The notes below the pieces were generated by a model that had not been told where the DNA came from, made no database searches, and saw only the letters and a list, made by a program, of their open reading frames with translations. Shown piece by piece: positions 34,712-43,804 of a stretch of 64,000 nucleotides of DNA. Source of the DNA: Oscillospiraceae bacterium (GTDB lineage Bacteria; Bacillota; Clostridia; Oscillospirales; Oscillospiraceae); contig WRLE01000011.1 in NCBI GenBank assembly GCA_009777775.1, forward strand, positions 1 to 64,000, written 5' to 3'. Each line of letters begins with the position of its first letter. Within the stretch, counting starts at the first letter, position 1. A program made the translations under genes and the position numbers.

Positions 34712-36010
34712 ATGAACGAATCAAAAACTTTGAAACTTTATGGTATGCCATGGCAGGTGTTTTTCCTTTTTTCGGCAATTGTTGTTGCCGCTGTGTATAT
34801 GGGAAAACTCCCTGCTGGAATGATTGGAGCATTTCCCATCATGATTATCATTGGAGTTATCTTAGGTGAATTTGGTGACAGAGTCCCCATTCTCAATAGC
34901 TATTTAGGTGGCGGTGCGATTGTTACCATTTTCGGGACAGCAGCTCTGGTTTACTTCAATGTGCTACCCGAAAAGACTATCACCATCATCGATTCTTTCT
35001 TTGATGCAGGCGGCTTTTTAAATTTTTACATCGCTGCCCTCATCACAGGTTCAATACTGGGTATGAATCGTAAACTATTGGTCAAAGCAGCTGTGCGTTA
35101 TTTACCAGCAATCATTGGAGGCGTGGTTTGCGCACTGGGTTTCGTGTGGATAGCGGGAACGCTTTCTGGTTACGGCGGACTCAAAGCAATGCTATACATC
35201 GGTATTCCCATAATGGGAGGTGGCATGGGAGCAGGAGCAGTACCGCTTTCCCAAATTTTTGGAGATTCAATGCAAGTGGAATCAGGTGGTATCTTGTCGG
35301 TTATGATACCGGCAGTTGCCTTGGGAAATGCTTTGTCTGTGGTAGCTGGTGGCTTGTTGAGCCGCTTGGGTAAAGTTCGTCCTAGCATTTCAGGTGATGG
35401 CCAACTTATGGTACTGTCTGGAAATGACAAAGAAGCCATGGAAATTACCGAGGAAGTACAAACAAAGCGTGACAATATCAACCTTGATAAGCTCGCTGTG
35501 GGATTGATTATAGCATGTTCATTTTATGCCTTAGGCATGATTATTGGCAGATTCATTCCAAGCATTCATGGATACGCATGGATGATTATGTCTGTCGCAG
35601 TGGTGAAAATTCTTGGGATTCTACCAGAGGATTTTGAAGTATGCTGTTATCAATGGTATCAGTTCGTCATGAAAAACCTCACTGGAGTGCTTTTGGTGGG
35701 AATAGGTGTATCATATACAAACCTAGGACAAATTATCGCAGCATTTACACCGACTTACTTGCTACTATGCTTTGTGGTTGTTCTTGGAGCCATCATTGGT
35801 TCGGGACTTATTGGGAGGCTTGTGGGATTTTATCCTGTGGAGTCATCCATCACTGCTGGACTTTGTATGTCCAACATGGGAGGAACTGGCGATGTGGCTG
35901 TGCTTTCTGCAGCAAATCGCATGGAGCTTATGCCCTTTGCACAAATCTCGTCAAGAATAGGTGGAGCTTTTATGCTTCTGCTGGCGAGCTTTATACTTAA
36001 TATATTGTAA
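34712..36010 (+). CDS. 2-hydroxycarboxylate (malate/citrate type) transporter, CCS family
   Basis: A 432-residue membrane protein with about eleven hydrophobic segments. It has the two conserved glycine-rich re-entrant loops of the 2-hydroxycarboxylate transporter family: GGGMGAGAVPLS near residue 169 and SNMGGTGDVAVL near 388. Relatives are sodium- or proton-coupled malate, citrate or lactate carriers (MaeN, CitS, MleP). Linkage to malic enzyme favours malate. AAAGGAG lies 9 nt before the ATG. Confidence 0.92.
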   Translation: MNESKTLKLYGMPWQVFFLFSAIVVAAVYMGKLPAGMIGAFPIMIIIGVILGEFGDRVPILNSYLGGGAIVTIFGTAALVYFNVLPEKTITIIDSFFDAGGFLNFYIAALITGSILGMNRKLLVKAAVRYLPAIIGGVVCALGFVWIAGTLSGYGGLKAMLYIGIPIMGGGMGAGAVPLSQIFGDSMQVESGGILSVMIPAVALGNALSVVAGGLLSRLGKVRPSISGDGQLMVLSGNDKEAMEITEEVQTKRDNINLDKLAVGLIIACSFYALGMIIGRFIPSIHGYAWMIMSVAVVKILGILPEDFEVCCYQWYQFVMKNLTGVLLVGIGVSYTNLGQIIAAFTPTYLLLCFVVVLGAIIGSGLIGRLVGFYPVESSITAGLCMSNMGGTGDVAVLSAANRMELMPFAQISSRIGGAFMLLLASFILNIL

Positions 36011-36029
36011 TGAATAGGAGAAAATAATA

Positions 36030-37202
36030 ATGGATACGGGACACAAAGCATTGGAAATGCATTATCAATGGAAAGGTAAACTGGAAATAACACCTAAAGT
36101 ACCAGTTTCAACTAATGAAGACTTAGCATTGGCATACACTCCTGGAGTGGCGCAGCCTTGCTTGGAGATACAAAAGGATATAAACAAAAGCTTTGAACTG
36201 ACCGGTCGCTGGAATACGGTGGCTGTTGTAACAGACGGAACAGCAGTGCTGGGACTGGGAGACATTGGACCTGAAGCAGGAATGCCTGTTATGGAGGGCA
36301 AAAGTGTACTCTTTAAAGCCTTTGGCGATGTGGATGCTATCCCCCTTTGCATACGAAGCAAGGATGTAGATGATATAGTCAAGACTGTGAGTCTTTTACA
36401 AGGAAGTTTTGGTGGAATCAACCTGGAGGATATATCATCTCCTCGTTGTTATGAGATAGAGCGCAAATTGAAAGAAGTGTGTGATATTCCGATTTTTCAC
36501 GATGATCAACATGGAACAGCGGTGGTCACTTTAGCGGCACTCATTAATGCCTTGAAGCTTACTGGTAAAAAGCTTGAAGAAATATACATGGTGGTCTGCG
36601 GTGCAGGTGCTGCTGGGATTGCAACAACGCAACTGCTCATTGCCATGGGGCTGAAAAATGTCGTATTATGCGATAGAAAAGGTGCTATTTATGTGGGTAG
36701 GGAAGACCTTGATCCAGAAAAGGCTAGAATCGCAGCGATTACCAATGGCGCTATGAAAAAAGGTACACTAGAAGAAATGATGGTTGGAGCGGATGTTTTC
36801 ATCGGTCTATCCTCCCCAGGCATTTTAACGATAGAAATGGTGTCCGCAATGGCAAAGGATGCAATCGTTTTCGCTTGTGCAAATCCATTGCCGGAAATAT
36901 TCCCCCACGGTGCTAAAGCTGGCGGTGCTGCTGTGATAGCCACGGGTCGTAGCGACTTCCCCAACCAAGTGAACAATGTCCTCGCTTTCCCTGGCATCTT
37001 CCGTGGTGCTCTGGATGTGAGAGCAAGCGATATAAACGATGATATGAAAATCGCTGCAGCATATGCCATTGCTGGTTTAGTTTCCGATGAGGAGCTGCGT
37101 GATGATTACATTATTCCCCAGCCCTTCGACCCCAGAGTTAAGGAAGCTGTGGCAAAAGCCGTAGCAGATGCAGCAAGAAAAAGCGGAGTAGCTAGGATAT
37201 AG
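36030..37202 (+). CDS. NAD(P)-dependent malic enzyme
   Basis: A 390-residue short-type malic enzyme converting malate to pyruvate and CO2 with NAD(P)H formation. The N-terminal catalytic domain has AYTPGVAQPC, VVTDGTAVLG and the metal-binding FHDDQHGTA segment; the NAD-binding domain has CGAGAAGIA. It starts 19 nt after the transporter gene with a GGAG ribosome binding site, so uptake and decarboxylation of malate are coupled. Confidence 0.95.
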   Translation: MDTGHKALEMHYQWKGKLEITPKVPVSTNEDLALAYTPGVAQPCLEIQKDINKSFELTGRWNTVAVVTDGTAVLGLGDIGPEAGMPVMEGKSVLFKAFGDVDAIPLCIRSKDVDDIVKTVSLLQGSFGGINLEDISSPRCYEIERKLKEVCDIPIFHDDQHGTAVVTLAALINALKLTGKKLEEIYMVVCGAGAAGIATTQLLIAMGLKNVVLCDRKGAIYVGREDLDPEKARIAAITNGAMKKGTLEEMMVGADVFIGLSSPGILTIEMVSAMAKDAIVFACANPLPEIFPHGAKAGGAAVIATGRSDFPNQVNNVLAFPGIFRGALDVRASDINDDMKIAAAYAIAGLVSDEELRDDYIIPQPFDPRVKEAVAKAVADAARKSGVARI

Positions 37203-37227
37203 CTATAGGCTAAATATAACAAAAAAT

Positions 37228-37276
37228 AGCGGTGCTTCTGTGTGGTTCGATAAACCCATGGGAGTATCGCTTTTTT
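37228..37276 (+). terminator. Terminator of the transporter/malic enzyme operon
   Basis: AGCGGTGCTTC (37228-37238) pairs with GGAGTATCGCT (37261-37271) with three G-T pairs, followed by six T. Confidence 0.8.
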
Positions 37277-37428
37277 GTGCTATAATTGAAAGAGGATTTT
37301 TCACCATATGGATTCCATGTTGCAATGTTGATACACATTTTTGATAAATTCTTGATGATAAAAAATAATACCGAGCTAGAAAAGAGTATTTTTGAGAACT
37401 ATATCAATTAAGGAAAGGAAACTGTTAT

Positions 37429-38799
37429 ATGAATAAGCTTATTAAATATTGTACTGCGCTGTTTTTAGTATTGCTAGTTTTATTATCAGCCTGTGATAAA
37501 AGTGCCAATAAAGACATAAAAGAAAACGATTCCGACGATGTACTCGATGATGAAATATCTACCCAAATAGATGAAGCAATGGAATCTCCCGATGAATCTG
37601 ATGATACTGTCCAAATGATGATAAGTGATGATTTTGATATTCAAGGGGGAAATGAATGGATTACATCGACTTGTGTACCGAATTTATCCATAAGCCTTGA
37701 AGAAGCACACAAGCTTTATGCAGATTTTATTATGGATACACTCGAAAACAACCCAGATAAAAATTATGATATGAGCAGTACAGCCTTTTTATATATCTGC
37801 GATGACGAGATACCTGTATTGCTCATAGGTGCAGTTAATGAGTATCCTAGGAGATATTCACTTTCCATCGCCTCAAGCGCAGGGCTTCACACTATAGAAG
37901 CTGCATATATCCGCTATGTTGAAAATGGTAATTTGATTTATGATACGGGAAGATGGGACTCAAGAAATAACGATATCGTATATTCAGTTGAAAATGGCGA
38001 ATTTGTCGTATTGCACAGTGGTAAGTATGTAGAAAATGATGAAGGCGACTGGCCCAATAACTACACATGGTATTGGAATGACCATGAAGTACCCTATGCT
38101 GAATATTCGAAAAGACGTGATGATCTTGATGCTGTTATAAATTCGTATGTACCATATTACGAACATAGTGCGACATCAGCACTCAGGTTTTTATTTGGCG
38201 AACCAGCACTGACAGTGGCTGAAGAAAGAGCCATGAAGCTGGCAAAGCAATGGCTGGAAGATAATGGGATTTATTATTATGTTGAATGTATCAATATGCT
38301 AGTGGGTATAAAAACTATCAATAATGAAGAATATTACCATTTCGGTTGCAATGATATTGGCCATTATTATATTGGAGTATTAGTACACACAAAGACCGAT
38401 GAACTGCTCTATAGACACCAAGGGGATGGGCCTGCGAGTGCTTTACTTGTCCAGCCAATTTATGATTATTTTTTCGATGATGGGAGCAAGGCAAAGGAAA
38501 CAGCCTTTGATTATGCTGTTTTGAATACACCTGACTATATTAGCTTTTACATTGAATGGGATGATGGTTCATATTTGCATTTTTCCAGAGGTTATTATGA
38601 AAGCAGCTGGATTATAATCGATGATGAATACCGTGGGTATATAGAAGAATTGGAGTTTTCCTACGTTAATGAAGCTTTGACCTTTACTTTTAATTCTGAT
38701 CCTGAGCTTTACTATCTCCACAATGGAGGTCATGGAACAAAGGGTGAAACGGATTTCACTTGGTACTACTACATATTCAATAAACGCGGAATGTGGTAA
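37429..38799 (+). CDS. Lipoprotein of unknown function
   Basis: A 456-residue predicted lipoprotein with a clear signal peptide and lipobox LLSAC (Cys at about 23). A 35-residue Asp/Glu-rich linker follows, then a globular, Tyr/Trp-rich extracellular region with no motif I recognise. GGAAAGGA lies about 10 nt before the ATG. Monocistronic, followed by the dispersed repeats. Confidence 0.7.
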   Translation: MNKLIKYCTALFLVLLVLLSACDKSANKDIKENDSDDVLDDEISTQIDEAMESPDESDDTVQMMISDDFDIQGGNEWITSTCVPNLSISLEEAHKLYADFIMDTLENNPDKNYDMSSTAFLYICDDEIPVLLIGAVNEYPRRYSLSIASSAGLHTIEAAYIRYVENGNLIYDTGRWDSRNNDIVYSVENGEFVVLHSGKYVENDEGDWPNNYTWYWNDHEVPYAEYSKRRDDLDAVINSYVPYYEHSATSALRFLFGEPALTVAEERAMKLAKQWLEDNGIYYYVECINMLVGIKTINNEEYYHFGCNDIGHYYIGVLVHTKTDELLYRHQGDGPASALLVQPIYDYFFDDGSKAKETAFDYAVLNTPDYISFYIEWDDGSYLHFSRGYYESSWIIIDDEYRGYIEELEFSYVNEALTFTFNSDPELYYLHNGGHGTKGETDFTWYYYIFNKRGMW

Positions 38800-38802
38800 C
38801 AT

Positions 38803-38962
38803 GAACGCGGGGACGGTTCTTTTGTTCAGAAAGTTCGTTAAACGCGGGGACGGTTCTTTTGTTCAGAAAGTTCGTTATCTCTTAAATAATAATGAAAATA
38901 GTGAACGCGGGGACGGTTCTTTTGTTCAGAAATTTCGTTATCTCTTAAATAATAGTGAAAAA
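38803..38962. repeat. Three tandem copies of the GGGGACGGTTCTTTTGTTC repeat
   Basis: Copies of AACGCGGGGACGGTTCTTTT followed by GTTCAGAAAGTTCGTTA begin at 38804, 38841 and 38904; copies 2 and 3 share a longer 63-bp unit ending in TCTCTTAAATAATA. Inverted copies are at 40456-40540. The motif is of the class of short dispersed repeats with a GAACCGTCCCC core that I know from other Clostridia-like genomes. Confidence 0.9.
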
Positions 38963-38965
38963 AGC

Positions 38966-39008
38966 AAAGACCCTGCGGTACGTTAGATACGTTAACCGCA
39001 GGGTCTTT
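38966..39008 (-). terminator. Strong hairpin terminator downstream of tRNA-Pro
   Basis: AAAGACCCTGCGGT (38966-38979) is a perfect complement of ACCGCAGGGTCTTT (38995-39008). It lies 5 nt past the tRNA 3' end. T-tracts on both sides come from the stem ends, so it may work in both directions. Confidence 0.8.
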
Positions 39009-39012
39009 CTTT

Positions 39013-39088
39013 TGGTCGGAGTGCTCGGAGTCGAACCGAGGGCCTCTTGAACCCCATTCAAGCACGCTACCATCTGCGCCACACCCCG
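39013..39088 (-). tRNA. tRNA-Pro (anticodon GGG)
   Basis: A 76-nt tRNA on the minus strand. The acceptor stem CGGGGTG/CACTCCG pairs over 7 bp, the D-arm contains GCGCAGATGGTAGCGT, the anticodon arm CTTGA-ATGGGGT-TCAAG gives anticodon GGG (Pro), and the T-arm is CTCGG-TTCGACT-CCGAG. The CCA end is encoded (39015-39013). Confidence 0.96.
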
Positions 39089-39269
39089 ATGCTTCGTATT
39101 CTAACATAATGATTTTTGCTTTTCAAGCATTTTTAGTATTTTTATTAGCTGTCTCTGCGTCCACACATAAACTATATTATTCAATACAGTTTTTGCTTGC
39201 ATGGAGGGCTTAACCGTGCTACAATCCATGTGAGCTTTAAAATAACAGAAAAAATAGGAGGGACTAAGC

Positions 39270-40259
39270 ATGACACCGAAAGAAAACTGGCTAATGATGA
39301 TGCGCGGCGAAATACCGGAATTTGTACCGTCGGGCGGTTACATTCCCCATGCAAGGAGAATTAACGAAGACTTGCTGACCCCAGCTTCTGCTCCAGATGG
39401 ACCGATAGTGACAACCTTAGGAGTGACCTATATTGGCTCAGAGGATAATAACTGGGGAGCCATGCCAGAACCAGGAAACATTGTGCTACATGATATTACC
39501 CAATGGCGTGATGTGGTAAAAATCGCAGACATCTCAGACATCAACTGGGAAATGAAGTACAAACCCCAAGTGGACGAAATCGATCGTAACGAATTTACTG
39601 TCGGCGTTGGTGGGGGAGACTACTTTTTGACCCTGGTGAGCCTGATGGGCTTCAACGGAGCTCTACTTGCCATGATTGAAGAACCAGAGGAAGTGAAAGC
39701 ATTATTAACGCATATATCTGAGTTTTATACCACCATACTTAAGCATCAATTCTATTGGACAAAGCCTGACGTAATGGGTATTATGGATGATGATGCTTCA
39801 GAAAAAGCACCTTTCTTCTCATTGGAAATTTACAGAGACATCTTCAAACCCTTCCATAAACTCCATTGTGATATTGCTCTGGAAAATGGAGCTGTCATTG
39901 ACCGCCACGACTGCGGAAAGTCAGAGTCATTCATCGATGACTGGCTCGATATCGGCATTAGAGGATGGAACTCTGTTCAAATCATGAACGATTGCGTTGC
40001 CATAAAACAAAAGTATGTGGGACGACTTGCTTTGGCTGGTATGTGGAACATGATGGCTACAGCAAAACCAGAGTTTGATGACCCGCAATATTTGAAAGAC
40101 AAGCTAGTGGAATATGTGGATACATATGCTCCCGGCGGCGGTTTTTCCTTCGGTGCCGGCATCAGCGGTCCCATGGGCGATCCAAAAACCCAAGAAAAAA
40201 GAGATTTGGTAAAAGAATTCTATTTCGACTATGTGAAAGATTGGTACAAAAACCACTAA
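39270..40259 (+). CDS. Uroporphyrinogen decarboxylase (URO-D) family methyltransferase
   Basis: A 329-residue TIM-barrel protein of the URO-D superfamily branch found in anaerobes (MtaA/CmuA-like), where members move methyl groups between corrinoid proteins and a thiol rather than making haem. The length and the sequences DDDASEKAPFFS, DRHDCGKSE and the C-terminal GGGFSFGAGISGP (active-site and substrate loops) fit. No corrinoid protein gene is adjacent, so the substrate cannot be inferred. GGAGG is 8 nt before the ATG. Flanked on both sides by inverted clusters of one repeat. Confidence 0.78.
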   Translation: MTPKENWLMMMRGEIPEFVPSGGYIPHARRINEDLLTPASAPDGPIVTTLGVTYIGSEDNNWGAMPEPGNIVLHDITQWRDVVKIADISDINWEMKYKPQVDEIDRNEFTVGVGGGDYFLTLVSLMGFNGALLAMIEEPEEVKALLTHISEFYTTILKHQFYWTKPDVMGIMDDDASEKAPFFSLEIYRDIFKPFHKLHCDIALENGAVIDRHDCGKSESFIDDWLDIGIRGWNSVQIMNDCVAIKQKYVGRLALAGMWNMMATAKPEFDDPQYLKDKLVEYVDTYAPGGGFSFGAGISGPMGDPKTQEKRDLVKEFYFDYVKDWYKNH

Positions 40260-40276
40260 TTAGCGTTTAATAAATG

Positions 40277-40330
40277 AAAAAACGGTTCTTGTTTCTTACT
40301 TTTTGTAAGACACAAGAACCGTTTTATTTT
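40277..40330. terminator. Bidirectional terminator between the URO-D gene and ribF operon
   Basis: AAAACGGTTCTTGT (40279-40292) pairs perfectly with ACAAGAACCGTTTT (40312-40325), with an inner TCTTAC/GTAAGA stem. It is flanked by A and T runs on both sides, so it can end transcription from either direction. Confidence 0.88.
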
Positions 40331-40455
40331 GTATGGTGTAAGGATGTAGGTGCGGTAGGAATCTATGATACAATCGTTGTGCAGGTATCATTGCTGCGGG
40401 ACGGGTTGCGAACTAAAGACTCAACCTAGCTTTCAAGAAGCGAGGATAGTACAAA

Positions 40456-40540
40456 AATGAACAAAAGAACCGTCCCCGCGTTCAAAAATGAACAAAAGAA
40501 CCGTCCCCGCGTTCAATCGTTCACCCGTCCCTGCGTTCAC
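40456..40540. repeat. Inverted copies of the GGGGACGGTTC repeat
   Basis: ATGAACAAAAGAACCGTCCC with CGCGTTC appears twice (about 40457-40484 and 40488-40515) and a decayed third copy (CACCCGTCCCTGCGTTCA) follows, touching the ribF stop. Orientation is opposite to the cluster at 38803-38962. Confidence 0.9.
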
Positions 40541-41433
40541 CTGAAATATGATTTGGCTGATATGCAATCTTTTTGGATTTGTGCTCTTAGTTCATCGGTA
40601 TGGGAAAATTTTATTTCTTTGCGGATATATTTATGAAATTCGATGCGAACTTTGCGTCCGTATAGGTTGCCGTCAAAATCTAATATATGGGTTTCTGCTG
40701 TAACTTGCTGGGTACTGTTATCCACTGTGGGTCTCACACCTATGTTGCTCACACCAAGATGGTTACTTCCATCTTCTAAATAGACTTTTGTGGCATATAC
40801 GCCAAATGCGGGAACCAATACATCATCTTCAAAGAGCATGTTTATAGTAGGACTGCCAAGAGTTCTCCCTAAACGATAACCATATCGAACAACATTGGTT
40901 AAAACATGGGGGTGTCCTAAAAACTCGTTGGCTCTCTCTATATCTCCTGACGCTATCAGCTCTCGAATAAAAGTTGAGCTACAGGTGATGCCATCGAGCT
41001 TGACCTCTGGGATAATATCGCAGCCTATGCCCATTTCACGGCATTTTTCCATTAACAATGAGCTATTACCTGCTCCGCCTCGCCCGAATTTGAAATCGTG
41101 ACCAGCCACAAGATGCCCTGCGGAAAATTCCGATGATAGATGATCAATAAATTCATACCAAGGCATATTTGCTGTGTTGCTGTCGAAATGGAGAAAAATA
41201 ATGTCATCAATATGAAACAAGCGATTAATAAGTCCCACTCGGTCTTCCAGGGAGGTAATAAGTGGAGTTGTTTCTCCCCTTACTAGTGTTTGGGGATGGG
41301 TGTCGAAGGTGACAACTGAAGGAGTCAATCCTGTATCAATGGCAATATTCAGGACTTTTGATATGAGTGCGCTATGTCCAATATGGATACCGTCAAAAAA
41401 ACCAAGAGCAATTGCCCGCTTGTTCTCGTTCAT
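40537..41433 (-). CDS. ribF: Bifunctional riboflavin kinase / FAD synthetase
   Basis: A 298-residue RibF. The N-terminal FAD synthetase domain (nucleotidyltransferase) shows LGFFDGIHIGHSALI and VGHDFKFG; the C-terminal riboflavin kinase domain shows the YGYRLGRTLGSPTINM motif with the conserved PT(x)N. It makes FMN and FAD in the cytosol. It follows truB by 17 nt as the last gene of the nusA-infB operon, a common arrangement. The stop lies against the dispersed repeat. Confidence 0.96.
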   Translation of the reverse strand: MNENKRAIALGFFDGIHIGHSALISKVLNIAIDTGLTPSVVTFDTHPQTLVRGETTPLITSLEDRVGLINRLFHIDDIIFLHFDSNTANMPWYEFIDHLSSEFSAGHLVAGHDFKFGRGGAGNSSLLMEKCREMGIGCDIIPEVKLDGITCSSTFIRELIASGDIERANEFLGHPHVLTNVVRYGYRLGRTLGSPTINMLFEDDVLVPAFGVYATKVYLEDGSNHLGVSNIGVRPTVDNSTQQVTAETHILDFDGNLYGRKVRIEFHKYIRKEIKFSHTDELRAQIQKDCISAKSYFR

Positions 41434-41450
41434 ATTATTTCTCGCCTTTG

Positions 41451-42344
41451 TTATGAATTTACTTCAAAAAAGCTTTTAATTGTTTTCATTTTGCCTTTAT
41501 TCAATTCTCCCAGTAAGAGGAACTCATTATCGGGTCCATAGAACCTGTATATTCCATCCATGTAATTTGGTAGATTATATGCCGCACCGTTTTTGCATCG
41601 CTTTGTGTCCATTTCATCAAGCATTAGTGAAGGATGTTGCTGGAAAAGCGAATCGATGGGGAGCAATAAATCCTCTATGCTCCCATTATCTGATGCAGCT
41701 AGCACATCATCTAATTTATGAGAAGATTCTATGGAGAAGGCACCTGCTCTTGTTCTGCGTAGGGAGGATAATACTCCGCCACAACCCAGAGCTGCGCCCA
41801 TGTCATGACATAATGTGCGAATATATGTGCCTTTTGAGCATTCCACATGGAAATAATAATCTCCATCAATGCAGTTTATATATTCAATGCTAAATATCTC
41901 GATGTCCCTAGCCGGACGCGAAACTTCCTCACCGCGGCGAGCCAATTCGTATAGCTTTTTGCCATCCACTTTAATGGCAGAATACATGGGGGGTATTTGT
42001 TTATGCACTCCTAAAAAATCATGAAATACCTTTTTGATGTCTGTAGCAGTTATATCAGCGGCATTTACCGAAGTTTCTGTGGATGACAAAATTTGTCCTG
42101 TTATGTCTTGGGTGTCTGTGATAATGCCGAGCCTGAGCCCAGCCGTGTACACTTTGTTAGCATTTTCAATAAATTGGGCTGCACGAGTTGCGCGACCAAT
42201 GAAAACAGGCAGTACGCCCGTTGCCATCGGATCTAGCGTACCGCCATGGCCTATACGTTTAATTTTCAAGGTGGAACGCAGCTTCGCCACCACATCGTGG
42301 GAAGTCCAGCCAGTGGGTTTATCTATGATAATAATTCCGTTCAT
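41451..42344 (-). CDS. truB: tRNA pseudouridine-55 synthase
   Basis: A 297-residue TruB. The catalytic Asp is in GHGGTLDPMATGVLPV (residue 40), with the KTYT-like and YIRTLCHDMG motifs following and a C-terminal PUA-like part. It makes pseudouridine 55 in the T-loop of tRNAs. The start overlaps the end of nrnA by 4 nt. Confidence 0.96.
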   Translation of the reverse strand: MNGIIIIDKPTGWTSHDVVAKLRSTLKIKRIGHGGTLDPMATGVLPVFIGRATRAAQFIENANKVYTAGLRLGIITDTQDITGQILSSTETSVNAADITATDIKKVFHDFLGVHKQIPPMYSAIKVDGKKLYELARRGEEVSRPARDIEIFSIEYINCIDGDYYFHVECSKGTYIRTLCHDMGAALGCGGVLSSLRRTRAGAFSIESSHKLDDVLAASDNGSIEDLLLPIDSLFQQHPSLMLDEMDTKRCKNGAAYNLPNYMDGIYRFYGPDNEFLLLGELNKGKMKTIKSFFEVNS

Positions 42345-43306
42345 GGAAAGTATTCACCCAAAACTTCTAAAAGAGCTTTTTTAGCCTCATCAATGGGTTT
42401 TGCTATTGTGCAACCAGCGGCGGCAGCATGTCCTCCACCTCCGAAACGAGCGCAGACATCGGCAGAGTTGATTTGCTCTGTACTCCGTAGAGATATTCTA
42501 CATTCTTCTCCAACAATGGATTCACGAATTGTGATACCAACGACGACATCTTCGATGGAACCAGGTATTGCTGCTATGCCATCTGTATCATCGTCTGTGG
42601 CTGCAGATTCTTCCAGCATTTGCTGACTAATAGTTGAAATTGCTACATTCCCATCAAAATGGAATTCCAAGCCAGAATAAATCATACCTTCCAGCATAAT
42701 GCGGCTTTTTGTGAATGTTCTAAACAGAGTCTTATTCAATTCATTGTGCATAGCACCGGCTTCGATTAGATATGCTGCTATGCGTAAGCTGTCCGCTGTC
42801 GTATTCGTATAAGCAAAGCAGCCGGTATCAGTTGAAATGGCAATATATAGGTTATTTGCAACCTTTTCACCCACTGAAGCGTTTAAATTGATGAGCAGTT
42901 CATAAATCATCTCACCACAGGCTGCACGCTGGGGCTCTAGCCATGTATGCTCACTAAAAAATGTATTTGTTGGATGGTGGTCGATGGACAAAGCGATGCT
43001 CTCTTTATATACATCGCCATTTACAGGAAAAAGCTCTGTGGTGGCAGTATCCACACTTATTATGTGTTTTGGTACATAATCCTCAGCTGCCCAATACTCC
43101 GATAAAAATGGCTCATATCGTGGCGTTATTTCAGTGTTATATAGTATATATGCATTTTTCCCAAAATCTCGCAATCCCTGCACCAGACCACCAGCAGAGC
43201 CAATGGTATCACCATCAGGCTTCCGATGGGTAAGAACCAAAAAATCATCCCGTTGCCGAAACCAATCAGCGACATCTTCCAAATTTATACCTACAAAATC
43301 GTTCAT
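42341..43306 (-). CDS. nrnA: Bifunctional oligoribonuclease / PAP phosphatase NrnA (DHH family)
   Basis: About 321 residues from the ATG at 43306; a start at 43342 would add residues encoded by the adjacent short repeat. The DHH phosphoesterase motifs are HRKPDGDTIGSA, SVDTA, SIDHHPTN and the C-terminal DHHA1 motif GGGGHAAAAGC. NrnA degrades nanoRNAs and 3'-phosphoadenosine 5'-phosphate. Standard position between rbfA and truB. Confidence 0.94.
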   Translation of the reverse strand: MNDFVGINLEDVADWFRQRDDFLVLTHRKPDGDTIGSAGGLVQGLRDFGKNAYILYNTEITPRYEPFLSEYWAAEDYVPKHIISVDTATTELFPVNGDVYKESIALSIDHHPTNTFFSEHTWLEPQRAACGEMIYELLINLNASVGEKVANNLYIAISTDTGCFAYTNTTADSLRIAAYLIEAGAMHNELNKTLFRTFTKSRIMLEGMIYSGLEFHFDGNVAISTISQQMLEESAATDDDTDGIAAIPGSIEDVVVGITIRESIVGEECRISLRSTEQINSADVCARFGGGGHAAAAGCTIAKPIDEAKKALLEVLGEYFP

Positions 43307-43324
43307 ATAAAGCACCCAAGTTTT

Positions 43325-43443
43325 ATAATGAACAATTAACAATTAACAATGAACAATTATTTGTCGTTCGTCGATATTCATTCATTGTCAGTTATACATT
43401 GTTCGTTGTATATTGCTTATTGTTCATTGTTCATTGTTCATTC
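43325..43443. repeat. TTAACAATGAAC/TTGTTCATTGTTCATTG short repeat array
   Basis: A rightward part (AACAATTAACAATTAACAAT, 43331 onward) is followed by complementary copies (ATTGTTCATTGTTCATTGTT, about 43420-43440), so the region can form a hairpin in the nrnA-rbfA gap. The rbfA stop lies at its edge. Confidence 0.8.
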
Positions 43444-43797
43444 TTCATCATCTTCAGGGATGTCTAGGTTGGCTAGAATTGTGTTTATTCGAGAGCCGCG
43501 TTCTATGGAGTCGTCTAGGATGAATACTAGTTCTGGGGTGTTGCGTAGTTTTAGAGCGCGACCTAGTTCGCTGCGTAGGTAGCCAGTTGCGGATTTGAGA
43601 CCTTTTTGCATTTCCTTTTCCGAGCTAATGCCAAAGGCACTGAGATAAACCTTCGCTTGCTTTAAATCGCTTGTTGTCTCAACTTCGGTAACACTTACCA
43701 TAGCCTGGGCAATCCTGGGGTCTCTTATTTTGCGAAAGAGAGCACCCAATTCCCGGGCGATATCTTCATTGACCCGCTGTAATCTGTTGTTTGACAT
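43438..43797 (-). CDS. rbfA: 30S ribosome-binding factor A
   Basis: A 119-residue RbfA with the KH-like fold: RLQRVNEDIARELGALF, VSVTEVETTSDLKQAKVYLS and the C-terminal LRNTPELVFILDDSIERG are family signatures. Acts in late 16S rRNA 5'-end maturation and cold adaptation. Eight nt after infB. Confidence 0.96.
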   Translation of the reverse strand: MSNNRLQRVNEDIARELGALFRKIRDPRIAQAMVSVTEVETTSDLKQAKVYLSAFGISSEKEMQKGLKSATGYLRSELGRALKLRNTPELVFILDDSIERGSRINTILANLDIPEDDEE

Positions 43798-43804
43798 AAT
43801 GCTC

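Noticed and set aside
38838-39107. Minus-strand frame encoding repeated NRPRV-type peptides over the repeats and tRNA-Pro
   Set aside because: It is a translation of the GGGGACGGTTC repeats and overlaps a tRNA; not a gene.
40331-40455. Possible structured RNA in the gap downstream of the URO-D terminator
   Set aside because: No convincing stem set, promoter or terminator could be found by eye.
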